DNA of 64,000 nucleotides from Asaia bogorensis (GCA_943333505.2 CALQTN020000006.1:45560-109559); one strand, 5' to 3'. Counted from the first letter of the stretch, positions 8,156 through 17,127 are shown. Numbers and translations: made by a program. The notes: generated from the letters alone by a model not told the origin.

Positions 8156-9070
8156 CTACAGGCCCGGCGCCGGAACATGATCATGCTCCAGCAACGCGAG
8201 ATACTCCCAAACCACGGTCGCCGCGGCGAGCGCGGTAATCTCTGCCACGTCGTACGCTGGCGCCACCTCGACCACATCCATCCCGACGAAATCCACCCCG
8301 ATCAGCCGCCGCAAAATCGCCTGCGCCTGCCACGATGCCAATCCACCGATTTCCGGTGTGCCGGTACCAGGCGCGGCGGACGGATCGAGCACGTCGATAT
8401 CGAAGCTGAGATAGGTCGGGTCTGTCCCGACGATCTTGCGCACCCGACGGGCGATTTCGATCGGCCCCGACAGATGAACCTCCTCGGCTGGAATGATCGT
8501 GACGCCCTGGTTCCGGGTCCAGTCCCACACCGCGCGCTGCACCGGCGACCGGATGCCGATCTGCACCATCCGCGCCGGGTCGATCAGGCCTTCGTTGATG
8601 GCATGAAAGAACACCGAGCCATGGCCAAAACGCTGGCCAAAATTATCCGGCCACGTATCGACATGCGCATCGAAATGCACCAGCCCGATTGGCATCCCCA
8701 ACCGCCGATGCAGCGCGCGTAGCAACGGCAGGGTAATGCCGTGTTCGCCGCCCAGCGCCAGCAAGTGACCAATGCCGGCCGCCTGGTCTTCGATCAGCTT
8801 CAGGCTTTGTGGAATATCGCCAAGCGCAATGGCGAAATCGCCAATATCAGACACCGATTTTGCCGCCGGCTCCACCCAGAAATGCGGATGGTCGCCATCG
8901 ACCAGCATCCGGCTCGCCTGGCGGATGGCACGCGGTGCGTCGCGGGTCCCGGCGCGGTTGGTGGTGCCGAGATCGAGCGGGATACCGGCGATGCTGTAAT
9001 CCGCCTCGGCATCGGTTGGCGACAACCCGAAAAAACCGGGCCCGGTGGCGAAAGTAGGAACCCCGGCCAT
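8156..9070 (-). CDS. Agmatinase / ureohydrolase family
   Basis: This 304-aa member of the arginase/agmatinase family most likely hydrolyses agmatine to putrescine and urea with a binuclear Mn centre. Metal-binding signatures are all present: GGEHG, FDAHVDTW (D-x-H-x-D) and SFDIDVLDPSAAPGTGTPE. ATG 9070 is chosen because it lies 4 bp after the stop of the upstream enoyl-CoA hydratase gene; longer frames would run into that gene. It is the last gene of a four-gene operon. Guanidinobutyrase or proclavaminate amidinohydrolase activity is a possible alternative, since the family is hard to split by sequence. Confidence 0.85.
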   Translation of the reverse strand: MAGVPTFATGPGFFGLSPTDAEADYSIAGIPLDLGTTNRAGTRDAPRAIRQASRMLVDGDHPHFWVEPAAKSVSDIGDFAIALGDIPQSLKLIEDQAAGIGHLLALGGEHGITLPLLRALHRRLGMPIGLVHFDAHVDTWPDNFGQRFGHGSVFFHAINEGLIDPARMVQIGIRSPVQRAVWDWTRNQGVTIIPAEEVHLSGPIEIARRVRKIVGTDPTYLSFDIDVLDPSAAPGTGTPEIGGLASWQAQAILRRLIGVDFVGMDVVEVAPAYDVAEITALAAATVVWEYLALLEHDHVPAPGL

Positions 9071-9074
9071 CGGA

Positions 9075-9866
9075 TCAGCGCCCCTCGAAGCTGGGTTTGC
9101 GTTTTTCGACAAAGGCCCGCACGCCTTCCCGGCCATCGGCGGTTGCCACCATCGCAACGATCATGCGGGTTTCCAGTTCCATCTGGCTTTCCAGGCTTTC
9201 GGTCGCCGCTGAATTGAGCATACGTTTGATGCCGCCATGGGCCTCCGTCGGGCCATCGGCGAGCTGGCGCGCCAGCGCACCCGCTTCGGCCATCAAATCG
9301 GCGCCCGGCACGACGCGATTGACCAAGCCCCAGTCGAGCGCTTCAGCCGCCGTCAGATTGCGGTTGGTCATGTACATTTCCATCGCCCGCCGTCGGCCGA
9401 TCAGATGTGACAGGAAGAAGGTGGAACTGCCATCGGGCGTCAGCCCGATGCGGGTATAAGCGCTGGTGAAGCGGGCATGGTCGGCGGCAATCGCCAGGTC
9501 GCAGAACGCCATGATCGACAGGCCGGCGCCGGCCGCCACCCCATTAACCGCGGCGATCACCGGCGCGCGCATCCAGGTGAAGCGCGAGATCGCCATGTGC
9601 AAATTCGTGGTCATGTCCTGAACCAGCCGCTGTACTTTGTCACCGGCACCGACAAACCCCGCCACATCACCGCCAGCACAGAACGCCTTTTCGCCGGCGC
9701 CGGTCAGCACCACGCAGCGCACCGCCGGATCGGTCGAGCAGATATTGGCAACGTCGAGCAGTTCGATCGACATTTGCAGATCGAGCGCATTGAAGCTCGC
9801 CGGCCGGGTCATGGTGATCGTGGCGATGCCATCGCGGATTTCAAACGTAAGGGCCTTGTGGTCCAT
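9075..9866 (-). CDS. Enoyl-CoA hydratase/isomerase family protein
   Basis: This 263-aa crotonase-fold protein shows the oxyanion-hole segments CAGGDVAGFVGA and ITAAVNGVAAGAGLSIMAFCD, with TSAYTRIGLTPDGSSTFFLSHLIG further on, typical of enoyl-CoA hydratase/isomerases. The second catalytic acid position falls at the Pro-Asp-Gly stretch, as in isomerase-like members, so hydration versus isomerisation cannot be decided. It lies 5 bp from the isomerase gene upstream and 4 bp from agmatinase downstream, all on one transcript. A role in acyl-CoA or aromatic-CoA degradation is inferred. Confidence 0.85.
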   Translation of the reverse strand: MDHKALTFEIRDGIATITMTRPASFNALDLQMSIELLDVANICSTDPAVRCVVLTGAGEKAFCAGGDVAGFVGAGDKVQRLVQDMTTNLHMAISRFTWMRAPVIAAVNGVAAGAGLSIMAFCDLAIAADHARFTSAYTRIGLTPDGSSTFFLSHLIGRRRAMEMYMTNRNLTAAEALDWGLVNRVVPGADLMAEAGALARQLADGPTEAHGGIKRMLNSAATESLESQMELETRMIVAMVATADGREGVRAFVEKRKPSFEGR

Positions 9867-9871
9867 GGTGC

Positions 9872-10480
9872 CTATCCTTTTGCCGCGATGATGGCCTGCT
9901 CGACGTCAGCCAGCCGGTCCTTGCCGAAATATATGTCGCCATTGGTATAAAATGTCGGGCTGCCAAATGTGCCGCGATCCACCGATGCCTCAGTGTTCTC
10001 CATCAAGCGGTCCTTCACCGTCTGGTCCTGGGTGCGCGCCAGGATTGCGGCGCCATCGAAGCCGGCTGCATCCAACGCCGCCCTCGTCACTGCGGGATCG
10101 TCGAGTTTCTTTGGCGTTTTCCACATCAAATCGAAGACCGCATCGACATAACGATCCAGGATGCCGTCCAGCTCGGCCGCCACCGCACCGCGCATGATGG
10201 TTATGGTGTTGACCGGGAAATGCGGATTTCGTTCGAACGGAATGCCGTGCCGGGCAATGAACCGCCTCATTTCCAGCGACTGATATTCGTTCTTGTTGCG
10301 TACGCCCTGGAACTGCACCATCGGGGACGCATTGTTGGTCGCCTTAAAGACGCCGCCGAGTAGCACCGGGACATAGTCGAACGTCACACCGGTTCGTGCG
10401 GTAATTCCGGGGAGCATCTTATGTGCGAGATAGGCGTTGGGACTTCCGAAATCAAAATGAAATTCCGCGCAGACAGCCAT
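9872..10480 (-). CDS. DsbA-family 2-hydroxychromene-2-carboxylate isomerase-like protein
   Basis: This 202-aa protein has a thioredoxin/kappa-class GST fold. It begins EFHFDFGSPNAYLAHKMLP, where FDFGSPNAY replaces the redox CxxC, as in 2-hydroxychromene-2-carboxylate isomerases. The C-terminal GTFGSPTFYTNGDIYFGKDRL matches the conserved cis-Pro and substrate region. ATG 10480 follows an AAGGAGAG ribosome site. These isomerases use glutathione in naphthalene-type degradation, but many homologues have unknown substrates. Neighbouring enoyl-CoA hydratase and SDR genes suggest catabolism of an aromatic or acyl-CoA compound. Confidence 0.82.
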   Translation of the reverse strand: MAVCAEFHFDFGSPNAYLAHKMLPGITARTGVTFDYVPVLLGGVFKATNNASPMVQFQGVRNKNEYQSLEMRRFIARHGIPFERNPHFPVNTITIMRGAVAAELDGILDRYVDAVFDLMWKTPKKLDDPAVTRAALDAAGFDGAAILARTQDQTVKDRLMENTEASVDRGTFGSPTFYTNGDIYFGKDRLADVEQAIIAAKG

Positions 10481-10505
10481 GGCTCTCTCTCCTTTATAAT
10501 CTAAT

Positions 10506-11234
10506 TCACCAGCTTTCCGACCATGGCCGCAAATCCATCTCCTGCGTCCAGGCGGTGCGCTTTTGGCAATGCAGGCCCCAATAGGCCTCGGCAATATCAT
10601 CGGGGTTCAGAATACCGTCCTGATCCTTGGTGGCATATTTCTGCGGTGCCACGGTGCGGATGAAATCGGTGTCGATCGCGCCGTCGATCACCACATGGGC
10701 GACGTGGATGCCGAGCGGGCCAAGTTCGCGCGCGCAACTTTGCGCCACTGCGCGCAGCCCGGCCTTGCCGGCGGCAAACGCCGCATAGCCCTTGCTGCCG
10801 CGCAGGCTTGCGGTTGCCCCGGTGAACAGCATCGTGCCCTGGCCGCGTGGAACCATCACCCGCGCCGCTTCCCGCCCGGCCAGGAACCCGGCGAGGCAAC
10901 ACATCTCCCACACCTTGGAAAACACCCGCGTGGTCGTGTCGCGGATCGGGAAGCGAACATTGCCGCCGATGTTGAACACCATCACCCCGATCGGGCCGAT
11001 ATCGCGCTCGATCTCGTCGATCAGCGCCACCATTGCTTCCTCCCGCCGGGCATCGCTGGCAAAGCCGCGCGCCTGGCCGCCATCGGCGATGATGCGCTCG
11101 ACGAGTGGCTGCAATTTGTCTGCGCTGCGGCGGGTCACACAAGCAAAATAGCCCTCGCGCGCAAAGCGCCGGGCAATTGCGCCCCCGGTTGCATCGCCAG
11201 CACCAATAACGAGCGCAACTTTTTGCTGCATCAT
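10506..11234 (-). CDS. Atypical short-chain dehydrogenase (catalytic Tyr replaced by Phe)
   Basis: This 242-aa Rossmann-fold SDR starts with a GAGDATGGAIARRFA dinucleotide loop rather than the usual TGxxxGIG. At the active site the order is GYAAFAAGKAGLRAVAQS: the residue four before the conserved Lys is Phe, not Tyr, although a Tyr sits three residues earlier. The start with GGAG 7 nt upstream is ATG 11234. It heads the operon running into the isomerase, enoyl-CoA hydratase and agmatinase genes. Catalysis by the normal SDR mechanism is doubtful; the fold assignment is secure. Confidence 0.82.
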   Translation of the reverse strand: MMQQKVALVIGAGDATGGAIARRFAREGYFACVTRRSADKLQPLVERIIADGGQARGFASDARREEAMVALIDEIERDIGPIGVMVFNIGGNVRFPIRDTTTRVFSKVWEMCCLAGFLAGREAARVMVPRGQGTMLFTGATASLRGSKGYAAFAAGKAGLRAVAQSCARELGPLGIHVAHVVIDGAIDTDFIRTVAPQKYATKDQDGILNPDDIAEAYWGLHCQKRTAWTQEMDLRPWSESW

Positions 11235-11411
11235 GTCATTCTCCACCCGCATGTTGCGGCTGCACGGACGCTAGCACATCTCGCGCGCGCGAAAACACGT
11301 TTCCATCATACCTCGATCAGGATTCGGATCGAAGGCGGTGTACCGGGTCGCCTGTAGCCAAAAGCGGCTGGCTTGGGCATCCTACCAATCTAATCGGCAG
11401 GAGTTCGGGGC

Positions 11412-12287
11412 ATGTCCACCACCTATCAAGTCGGCGATGTCACCATCCACCGCATTGTCGAGGATGAGTCTCCGTTCGAGGAGGCGACGCGCTTCCTGCC
11501 CAACCTCACCGCCCAGCAATTGGCGGAAAGCCGGTCCTGGATGGCGCCCACAGCGCTCGACCCGGCCACCGACAAGCTGATCTTCTGTTTTCAGTCCTAT
11601 CTGGTGGTGACCCCGCACCATAAAATTCTGATCGATACCTGCGTCGGCAACGACAAGGAACGGCCGGGGCGCGGCAACTGGCACCAGAATAAAAGCACGC
11701 GCTACATGGACGCACTGGGTGCGGCAGGCTTCGGGGTGAACGACATCGACGCGGTCATGTGCACTCATCTGCATGTCGATCATGTCGGCTGGAACACCAA
11801 ACTCCAGAACGGCCAATGGGTGCCGACCTTCCCTAATGCGCGCTATCTGTTTTCCGACCGGGAGCTGGAATACTGGACCGCGCGCAATGCGGAAAACCCG
11901 ATCGGCCCCATGGTGGACAGCGTATTGCCGATTGTTGCCGCCGGACGCGCCGATCTGGTGCGGTCGGATGCCGCTTTTGGTGACCATATCCGCCTGCAAC
12001 CCACCCCCGGCCATACCATCGACCATTTCGCCGTCCAGATCGGCCGTGGCACCCACACCGATGCGGTAGTGACCGGGGACCTGATCCACTCGCCCCTCCA
12101 GGCGCGCTACCCCGAATTGCAGATGCGGGTCGATTTCGATCCGGCGCAGGCTGTCGTCAGCCGCCGCGCCTTTCTCGAACAATATTGCGACACCGCCACC
12201 TTGTGCTGCATGGCGCATTTCCCGTCGCCTTCGGTCAGCCGCGTGAAGCGTTGGGGAGACGGCTTCCGCTGCGATCCGGTGGGATGA
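11412..12287 (+). CDS. MBL-fold metallo-hydrolase
   Basis: This 291-aa metallo-beta-lactamase superfamily protein has the metal motif THLHVDHVGW (about 117-126), further ligands in TPGHTIDH and VTGDLIHSP, and a terminal CMAHFPSPS. Relatives include lactonases and other hydrolases, so the substrate is open. It is divergent from the SDR operon and overlaps the following TPR gene by 4 bp (ATGA), which suggests co-translation. No signal peptide is seen, so it is probably cytoplasmic. Confidence 0.85.
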   Translation: MSTTYQVGDVTIHRIVEDESPFEEATRFLPNLTAQQLAESRSWMAPTALDPATDKLIFCFQSYLVVTPHHKILIDTCVGNDKERPGRGNWHQNKSTRYMDALGAAGFGVNDIDAVMCTHLHVDHVGWNTKLQNGQWVPTFPNARYLFSDRELEYWTARNAENPIGPMVDSVLPIVAAGRADLVRSDAAFGDHIRLQPTPGHTIDHFAVQIGRGTHTDAVVTGDLIHSPLQARYPELQMRVDFDPAQAVVSRRAFLEQYCDTATLCCMAHFPSPSVSRVKRWGDGFRCDPVG

Positions 12288-14074
12288 ACATCGGCGAAAC
12301 CCTTAACGCCGCGCTCGCCGCCCACCGCGCCAACCGGCTTGCGGATGCCAAATCCGGCTACGACGCGGTGCTGAGCCTCGCACCCGACAACCCCGACGCG
12401 CTGTATCTGCGCGGGATGATCCACCTGGTCGAAGGCGAGCTCGATCTCGGGGAGGCGCTTACCAAGCGCGCCATTGCCGCCAAGCCGGAATTTCCCGAGG
12501 CGCTGGGCAATCTTGGGCGCATCGCGGTCGCACGCGGCAATCCCGACGCGGCCATCCAGATATGGCAGAAGGCGCTGCGTCTGAAACCGGATGAGGTCGA
12601 AATCCGCCTGGAACTCGGCCGCCACCTGATCGCGGCCAGGCGCTATGCCGATGCGGTCGCCAATCAGGTGGTCGCGCTGCTGCGAACCCCAGAGGATGCC
12701 GCGGCGCTGCTGGTGCTGGGCAACGCGCTGCAAGGCCAGGGCCAGACCGATGCGGCAATCGCCATCTATCGGCGCGGCGTGGAATTGCGCCCCGATAATG
12801 CCGACCATCAGCATAATCTCGGCGTGTCGCTGTTCGAACGCCGGGAGGTCGCCGCCGCGATCGCGCAGTATCAGACGGCGCTCGCGATCCGGCCCACCGA
12901 TCCCGACATCCTCAACAGCTACGGCGTCGCCCAGCGTGCGACCGGGGCGCTTGATGCTGCGATCGTGAGCTACCGCGCGGCGCTGGCGGTGGCCCCCGCC
13001 CATGCCCAGGCCCTGAATAACCTCGGCGTCGTCTATACCGAACAGCGCCGCCTGGATGAAGCAGCGTCGTGCTATCGCCACGCAATCGCCGCCGATGCGA
13101 CTGCTGCCGACCCCCATTACAATCTGGCGCTGACGCTTCTTCTGGATGGGCACTACCAGGATGGCTGGGCCGAAATGGAATGGCGTTGGCAGACCGCCGC
13201 ATTTCGCAAGCAGGCCCAGCATTTTTCCGTGCCATCTTGGACAGGCGACGATGCCGATGGCGGCACGGTGCTGCTGCATGATGAACAGGGCCTGGGCGAT
13301 ACCATTCAGTTTTGCCGCTTTGCCGCCGCCGCCGCCCAACGCGCCCGGGTGATCTTACAGGTGCAGCGCCCGTTGCTGCGGCTGCTTACGGGCCTCCCCG
13401 GCCCGGCAATCATTGTTGCGCGGGGCGATAAACTGCCTGCATTCAGCCGCCATCTGCCGTTGATGAGCCTGCCGCATATTCTCGGCACCACGGCCGAGAC
13501 AATCCCGGATGCGGCGGGCTACCTCCGCGCGCCCGCCGATCGGGTCGCATACTGGCGGGCGCGGGTTGCTGACTTGCCCGGCCTGCGTGTCGGCCTGGTC
13601 TGGGCCGGCAATCCACGGCTGGGTGGGACATCCTACGATCATGCCGATTCGCGCCGGTCGATCCACCTGGAGCAACTGCGTCCACTGGTGATGCCTGGCG
13701 TGGCGCTGGTGTCGCTGCAAAAGGGTGCCGGCGCCAGGCAGGTCAGGGATTTTCCAATAACGGATTGGTCACGCGAGTTTGACGATATGGCGGAGACTGC
13801 GGCGTTGATTTTGGCGCTTGACTTGGTGATCAGCGTTGATACCTCGGTCGCCCATCTCGCCGGTGCATTGGGCGCTCAGGTGTGGCTATTGAATCGCTTC
13901 GACTGCGACTGGCGTTGGTTGGTCGCTGGACAAACTTCGGTTTGGTATCAAACCCTCCGGCAGTTCCGCCAGCCGGTAGCAGGGAATTGGGCGACGCCGA
14001 TTGCCGAGCTGAAGGAGGCCCTCCAGATGGGCGCGGCGGGCAACATAACTTCACTTAAACGAAGAACGCAATGA
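12284..14074 (+). CDS. TPR protein with C-terminal GT9-like glycosyltransferase domain
   Basis: This 596-aa protein has two parts. About residues 1-290 are tandem TPR units (for example AIAIYRRGVELRPDNADHQ and AIAQYQTALAIRPTDPDI). The rest resembles the heptosyltransferase-like GT9 fold: LLHDEQGLGDTIQFCRFA, GLVWAGNP, SLQKGAGARQ and the nucleotide-sugar signature ISVDTSVAHLAGALGA. ATG 12284 overlaps the MBL stop, which rules out longer frames. Such proteins are proposed to modify flagellin or surface glycans. A paralogue lies at 25811-27223, and an exporter of the KpsMT type follows nearby. Substrate is unknown. Confidence 0.82.
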   Translation: MNIGETLNAALAAHRANRLADAKSGYDAVLSLAPDNPDALYLRGMIHLVEGELDLGEALTKRAIAAKPEFPEALGNLGRIAVARGNPDAAIQIWQKALRLKPDEVEIRLELGRHLIAARRYADAVANQVVALLRTPEDAAALLVLGNALQGQGQTDAAIAIYRRGVELRPDNADHQHNLGVSLFERREVAAAIAQYQTALAIRPTDPDILNSYGVAQRATGALDAAIVSYRAALAVAPAHAQALNNLGVVYTEQRRLDEAASCYRHAIAADATAADPHYNLALTLLLDGHYQDGWAEMEWRWQTAAFRKQAQHFSVPSWTGDDADGGTVLLHDEQGLGDTIQFCRFAAAAAQRARVILQVQRPLLRLLTGLPGPAIIVARGDKLPAFSRHLPLMSLPHILGTTAETIPDAAGYLRAPADRVAYWRARVADLPGLRVGLVWAGNPRLGGTSYDHADSRRSIHLEQLRPLVMPGVALVSLQKGAGARQVRDFPITDWSREFDDMAETAALILALDLVISVDTSVAHLAGALGAQVWLLNRFDCDWRWLVAGQTSVWYQTLRQFRQPVAGNWATPIAELKEALQMGAAGNITSLKRRTQ

Positions 14075-14203
14075 AAAGTCGAGACGTTTTATTTTTTTTT
14101 ACGATCACAGTTGCGTGAATTTCCTGATTCACAGCTTACACCGATCGACCATATCTGCCTAAGTTGCCCCTGCGGAAACGTTGGCCGCGAAGGGAGCGTC
14201 GTG

Positions 14204-14470
14204 ATGCAGACATTGATTGTCACTGAGAACGCGGCCCTGTTTGGGGTATTGGCACGGGCCGTTGAACCGGTCTGCACCAAGTCGAGATCGAGTGTCTTTT
14301 CGGACCAGGTCAGTGAAGCTGATTGCGTGGCGATGCTGGCGTTGTTGAAAAAAGGCTGGTCTTGTAGTGCAATCGCAGTCGAGCAAGGCGTGCCGGTACC
14401 GATTGTGAAGGCGCGATTAATGCAACTTTACCGCCAAACCGGACGCCACAAGCAACCGAACCGGCGTTGA
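14204..14470 (+). CDS. Small HTH (LuxR/GerE-like) protein, paralogue A
   Basis: This 88-aa protein of unknown function has a C-terminal half, LLKKGWSCSAIAVEQGV and VKARLMQLYRQTG, that follows the helix-turn-helix pattern of GerE/LuxR DNA-binding domains. The N-terminus MQTLIVTENAALF is nearly the same as in the neighbour at 14707. GGGAG lies 7 nt before ATG 14204; a GTG one codon earlier is also possible. The pair sits between a TPR-glycosyltransferase and a polysaccharide exporter, so a regulatory role in surface glycan expression is a guess. Confidence 0.6.
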   Translation: MQTLIVTENAALFGVLARAVEPVCTKSRSSVFSDQVSEADCVAMLALLKKGWSCSAIAVEQGVPVPIVKARLMQLYRQTGRHKQPNRR

Positions 14471-14706
14471 AACCCCGGCATCGAGCTTTCAACACGATTG
14501 CTGCACAACCGTTGGATGAAGAATACGGTTGGAAGACTTCCCGAAAACAAGCGATCAAGATAATTACAATCCAAGATTTCTTGAAAATGCATGATATATA
14601 ATATTAATAAAAAGTCAGAAATTTCGATAAACTAATCTGTGTTCAATAATATTTTTTTTGATCAACTGGCAAGGCAAGTGCAGGTTGATATGAATTGGAG
14701 GATTTT
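14471..14706. other. AT-rich intergenic segment between the two small HTH genes
   Basis: From about 14540 to 14695 the sequence is strikingly AT-rich compared with the surrounding GC-rich DNA. It includes TGATATATAATATTAATAAAAAG and a run of eight T at about 14652-14659. It probably holds the promoter of the second HTH gene. No confident -35/-10 pair with standard spacing could be placed, and no gene is visible. Confidence 0.6.
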
Positions 14707-15012
14707 GTGGGCACTTTTGTTATTCAGACCGATGATGCATTATTCTCCAAACTGATGACCCATCTGCCGGCTGAGTTATGTGTGACGCCAAACCCGCCAC
14801 GCAAGTTACGCGCCGATGATGCGGCCCTGGTGTTTTCAATGCTCCGCGAAGGGCGTTCTTGCCGGGAGATCGCAGTCAGCATTGGCGTCAACTTGCAGGC
14901 GGTGAAGTCCGGGCTGGCCCAGCTTTATCGTGAAACAGGGGGTCGCCGTGGCGAACCCTCCGCTCATGGGAGCGCCTATTCCGGCCCTGACCGTCGCGGC
15001 GCTGCGGCCTAA
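14707..15012 (+). CDS. Small HTH (LuxR/GerE-like) protein, paralogue B
   Basis: This 101-aa paralogue of the protein at 14204 has an HTH region reading MLREGRSCREIAVSIGV and VKSGLAQLYRETGGRR. GTG 14707 is chosen because GGAGG lies 5 nt upstream and because the resulting N-terminus, MGTFVIQTDDALF, aligns with MQTLIVTENAALF of paralogue A. The C-terminal tail is Ser/Gly/Arg-rich. The stop codon overlaps the convergent exporter ATPase gene by 4 bp. Function unknown; DNA binding is inferred from the HTH pattern. Confidence 0.62.
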   Translation: MGTFVIQTDDALFSKLMTHLPAELCVTPNPPRKLRADDAALVFSMLREGRSCREIAVSIGVNLQAVKSGLAQLYRETGGRRGEPSAHGSAYSGPDRRGAAA

Positions 15013-15755
15013 TCCGCCCGAAGATACTCAGCCAGCACCGCGTCCGCCGGCCCATCCGCCCGCACCCGGCCCTGATCGAGCCAGATCACCCTTGTGCACC
15101 AATCGCGCACCACCTCGGGCAGATGGCTGGACAGCACCAGGATTTCGGCACCACGCACCAGATCTTCGAGCCGCGCCCGTGCTTTGTCGAGAAAATTAGA
15201 ATCGCCAGCCAGTAGCCATTCATCCATCAGCAGCACTTGCGGCTTGATGGCGGTCGCCAGCCCGAAGCCAAGCCGGACGAGCATGCCGGAACTGTAAACC
15301 CGCACCGGAAGATCAAGAAAATCGTCCAACTCGGCGAACGCGGCGACATCATCGGCCAGACGCCCGATCGCTGCCCGGTCCAAACGGTTATACTGGCCGC
15401 GCAGAATGATGTTCTCCCGCCCGGTCAGGTCGAGGTTCATCCCGAGATTGGGGTCGAGCAGCGCATTGATGCTGCCCACAACGCGCAATGAACCCGCGAC
15501 CGGCTCATAAATCCCAGCCAACGCCCGCAGCAAAGTGGTTTTGCCTGCGCCGTTACGCCCGACCAGGCCGAGCCGGTCGCCCGACGCCAGGGAAAAACTG
15601 ACATCGCGCACCGCCTTAACCACAACCCGATGTTTGGCATCCGCCCCCATTCGGCCCGAAACCGAGGCGACGAGCCTTTTCTTCAGGCTGCGCGCATTGC
15701 CGTGATAAAGTGGGAAATCGATGCTGACGCCGGAAAGCGCGATGCTTGCACCCAT
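15009..15755 (-). CDS. Polysaccharide ABC exporter ATP-binding protein (KpsT/Wzt type)
   Basis: This 248-aa ATPase energises export of a capsule or O-antigen-type polysaccharide. Walker A is GRNGAGKTT, the signature loop is VYSSGMLVRLGFG, and Walker B is QVLLMDEWLLAGD; the Y-S-S-G-M signature is typical for KpsT/Wzt ATPases. The C-terminal carbohydrate-binding domain found in long Wzt proteins is absent. ATG 15755 starts 4 bp after the permease stop, so the two form an operon. Confidence 0.9.
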   Translation of the reverse strand: MGASIALSGVSIDFPLYHGNARSLKKRLVASVSGRMGADAKHRVVVKAVRDVSFSLASGDRLGLVGRNGAGKTTLLRALAGIYEPVAGSLRVVGSINALLDPNLGMNLDLTGRENIILRGQYNRLDRAAIGRLADDVAAFAELDDFLDLPVRVYSSGMLVRLGFGLATAIKPQVLLMDEWLLAGDSNFLDKARARLEDLVRGAEILVLSSHLPEVVRDWCTRVIWLDQGRVRADGPADAVLAEYLRAD

Positions 15756-15759
15756 CGAT

Positions 15760-16617
15760 CTAAACCCAGAATGCGATGCGGCCGCGTACCCGGACAAACA
15801 GCGTCCAGGCGGCGAGACATAGCACGGCGGAAAAGCAAACCGCCGAAACATAGCTGTCCCAGCGCGGCACCTCGCCCATCAGCGGGGCGCGCAGCACGTC
15901 GAGCACGGTGAAAAACGGATTGAACGCCAGGAGCCATTGCTGCCCGCCGAGCAATTCGGGACGAAAAATCACCGCGCTCACCATGAACGCCATTTGCAGC
16001 ACAGATGTCGCGATCGGCGGGATGTCGCGGAAGCGGGCACATAAGGCGCCAAGCAAAATGGCGACCGCCAGCGCATCGGCCAGCCACAGCACCATCGCCG
16101 GCAAAGCCAGCACCGCCACCGGTCCCGGCCAGCGCCACAGCACCAGATCAACCGCAATTACCACGACAATGTTATGGGCCAGCACGAACACATTGCGCAG
16201 CACGATACGCGCGGCATACAGCGAATACGGCATCCGCATGGTGCGGATCATCCCCTCAGCCAGCGTGTAACCATGGCAGCTATCGGTCACCAGAACCGAC
16301 AGGAAGTTCCACAGCACCAGCGACAATGCGAGGTAAGGCACATAGTCACGCGCGGGAATGTGCAGAATGGACGAATATATGGCGCCCATCGCGGCAACCA
16401 TCAGCCCGGTCGACAGCGTCAGCCAGAGCGGTCCGAGCATCGAACCACGATAACGCAGCCGAATATCGAGCCACGCCAACGTCCAGCATAATCGCCATAG
16501 ACTGGCCGTTTCCACAACATCAACGATCGCCAGACGTTGCCGGCTGGCATGGGACTGGTCAGCGTTGAACGCGAGGACAAGCCGGGCCCCATCATCTGTC
16601 ACATGCGCCTTGGTCAT
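15760..16617 (-). CDS. Polysaccharide ABC exporter permease (KpsM/Wzm type)
   Basis: This 285-aa ABC-2-type permease begins its membrane domain with LDIRLRYRGSMLGPLWLTLS, a hallmark of Wzm/KpsM proteins, and has about six hydrophobic segments. It partners with the ATPase 4 bp downstream. ATG 16617 is chosen; a TTG at 16635 would add six residues, and neither has a clear ribosome site. The upstream lipoprotein gene ends 21 bp before this start. Confidence 0.88.
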   Translation of the reverse strand: MTKAHVTDDGARLVLAFNADQSHASRQRLAIVDVVETASLWRLCWTLAWLDIRLRYRGSMLGPLWLTLSTGLMVAAMGAIYSSILHIPARDYVPYLALSLVLWNFLSVLVTDSCHGYTLAEGMIRTMRMPYSLYAARIVLRNVFVLAHNIVVVIAVDLVLWRWPGPVAVLALPAMVLWLADALAVAILLGALCARFRDIPPIATSVLQMAFMVSAVIFRPELLGGQQWLLAFNPFFTVLDVLRAPLMGEVPRWDSYVSAVCFSAVLCLAAWTLFVRVRGRIAFWV

Positions 16618-16638
16618 TGGCGCGGGTACAACCAATGG

Positions 16639-17127
16639 CTAGCCGGCAATCCGGCCGATGCGGGTCCGTGCGCCGCGGGTCATGATGATCCGATCACCGG
16701 CACGGAGATTTTCTTCATTGGTCTGTACCACCGAGACGGTCTGGCCATTGTCTTCGCGAATGATGAACTCGACCGCCTGGCCCTGGCTTACCCCACTTTC
16801 GATGGCGCTGCCGGCAACACCACCAATGACCGCGCCGCCGATCGCCCCCAGCAGATTGCTGCGTGCCCCGCCGCCGATGAAACTGCCGGCAATCCCGCCG
16901 GCCGCGGCACCAGCCAGCGTGCCAACGCCGGGGCCACTATTGTTCTGCACGGTGACCGCGCGCATCGCCACGATCACCCCGTAACTGACCTGGGCGGTCC
17001 TGCCGATATCGGCGCCGCTATAGGTACTGTTGGTATTGACTGGCGCGCAGGCGGCCATGCCCAATACCGCAGCCAAAGCCAGGACCGGGGAAAAGCGTGC
17101 GGTCTGGCTGCAAAAGTGACGGATCAT
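16639..17127 (-). CDS. Glycine-zipper outer-membrane lipoprotein (SlyB-like)
   Basis: This 162-aa lipoprotein has a lipobox LGMAAC (Cys about 27) followed by a glycine-zipper segment, GTLAGAAAGGIAGSFIGGGA then GAIGGAVIGGVAGSAIE. The C-terminal region FIIREDNGQTVSVVQTNEE resembles SlyB/Pcp lipoproteins. Such proteins sit in the outer membrane and contribute to envelope integrity. It is transcribed toward the polysaccharide exporter. Confidence 0.85.
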   Translation of the reverse strand: MIRHFCSQTARFSPVLALAAVLGMAACAPVNTNSTYSGADIGRTAQVSYGVIVAMRAVTVQNNSGPGVGTLAGAAAGGIAGSFIGGGARSNLLGAIGGAVIGGVAGSAIESGVSQGQAVEFIIREDNGQTVSVVQTNEENLRAGDRIIMTRGARTRIGRIAG

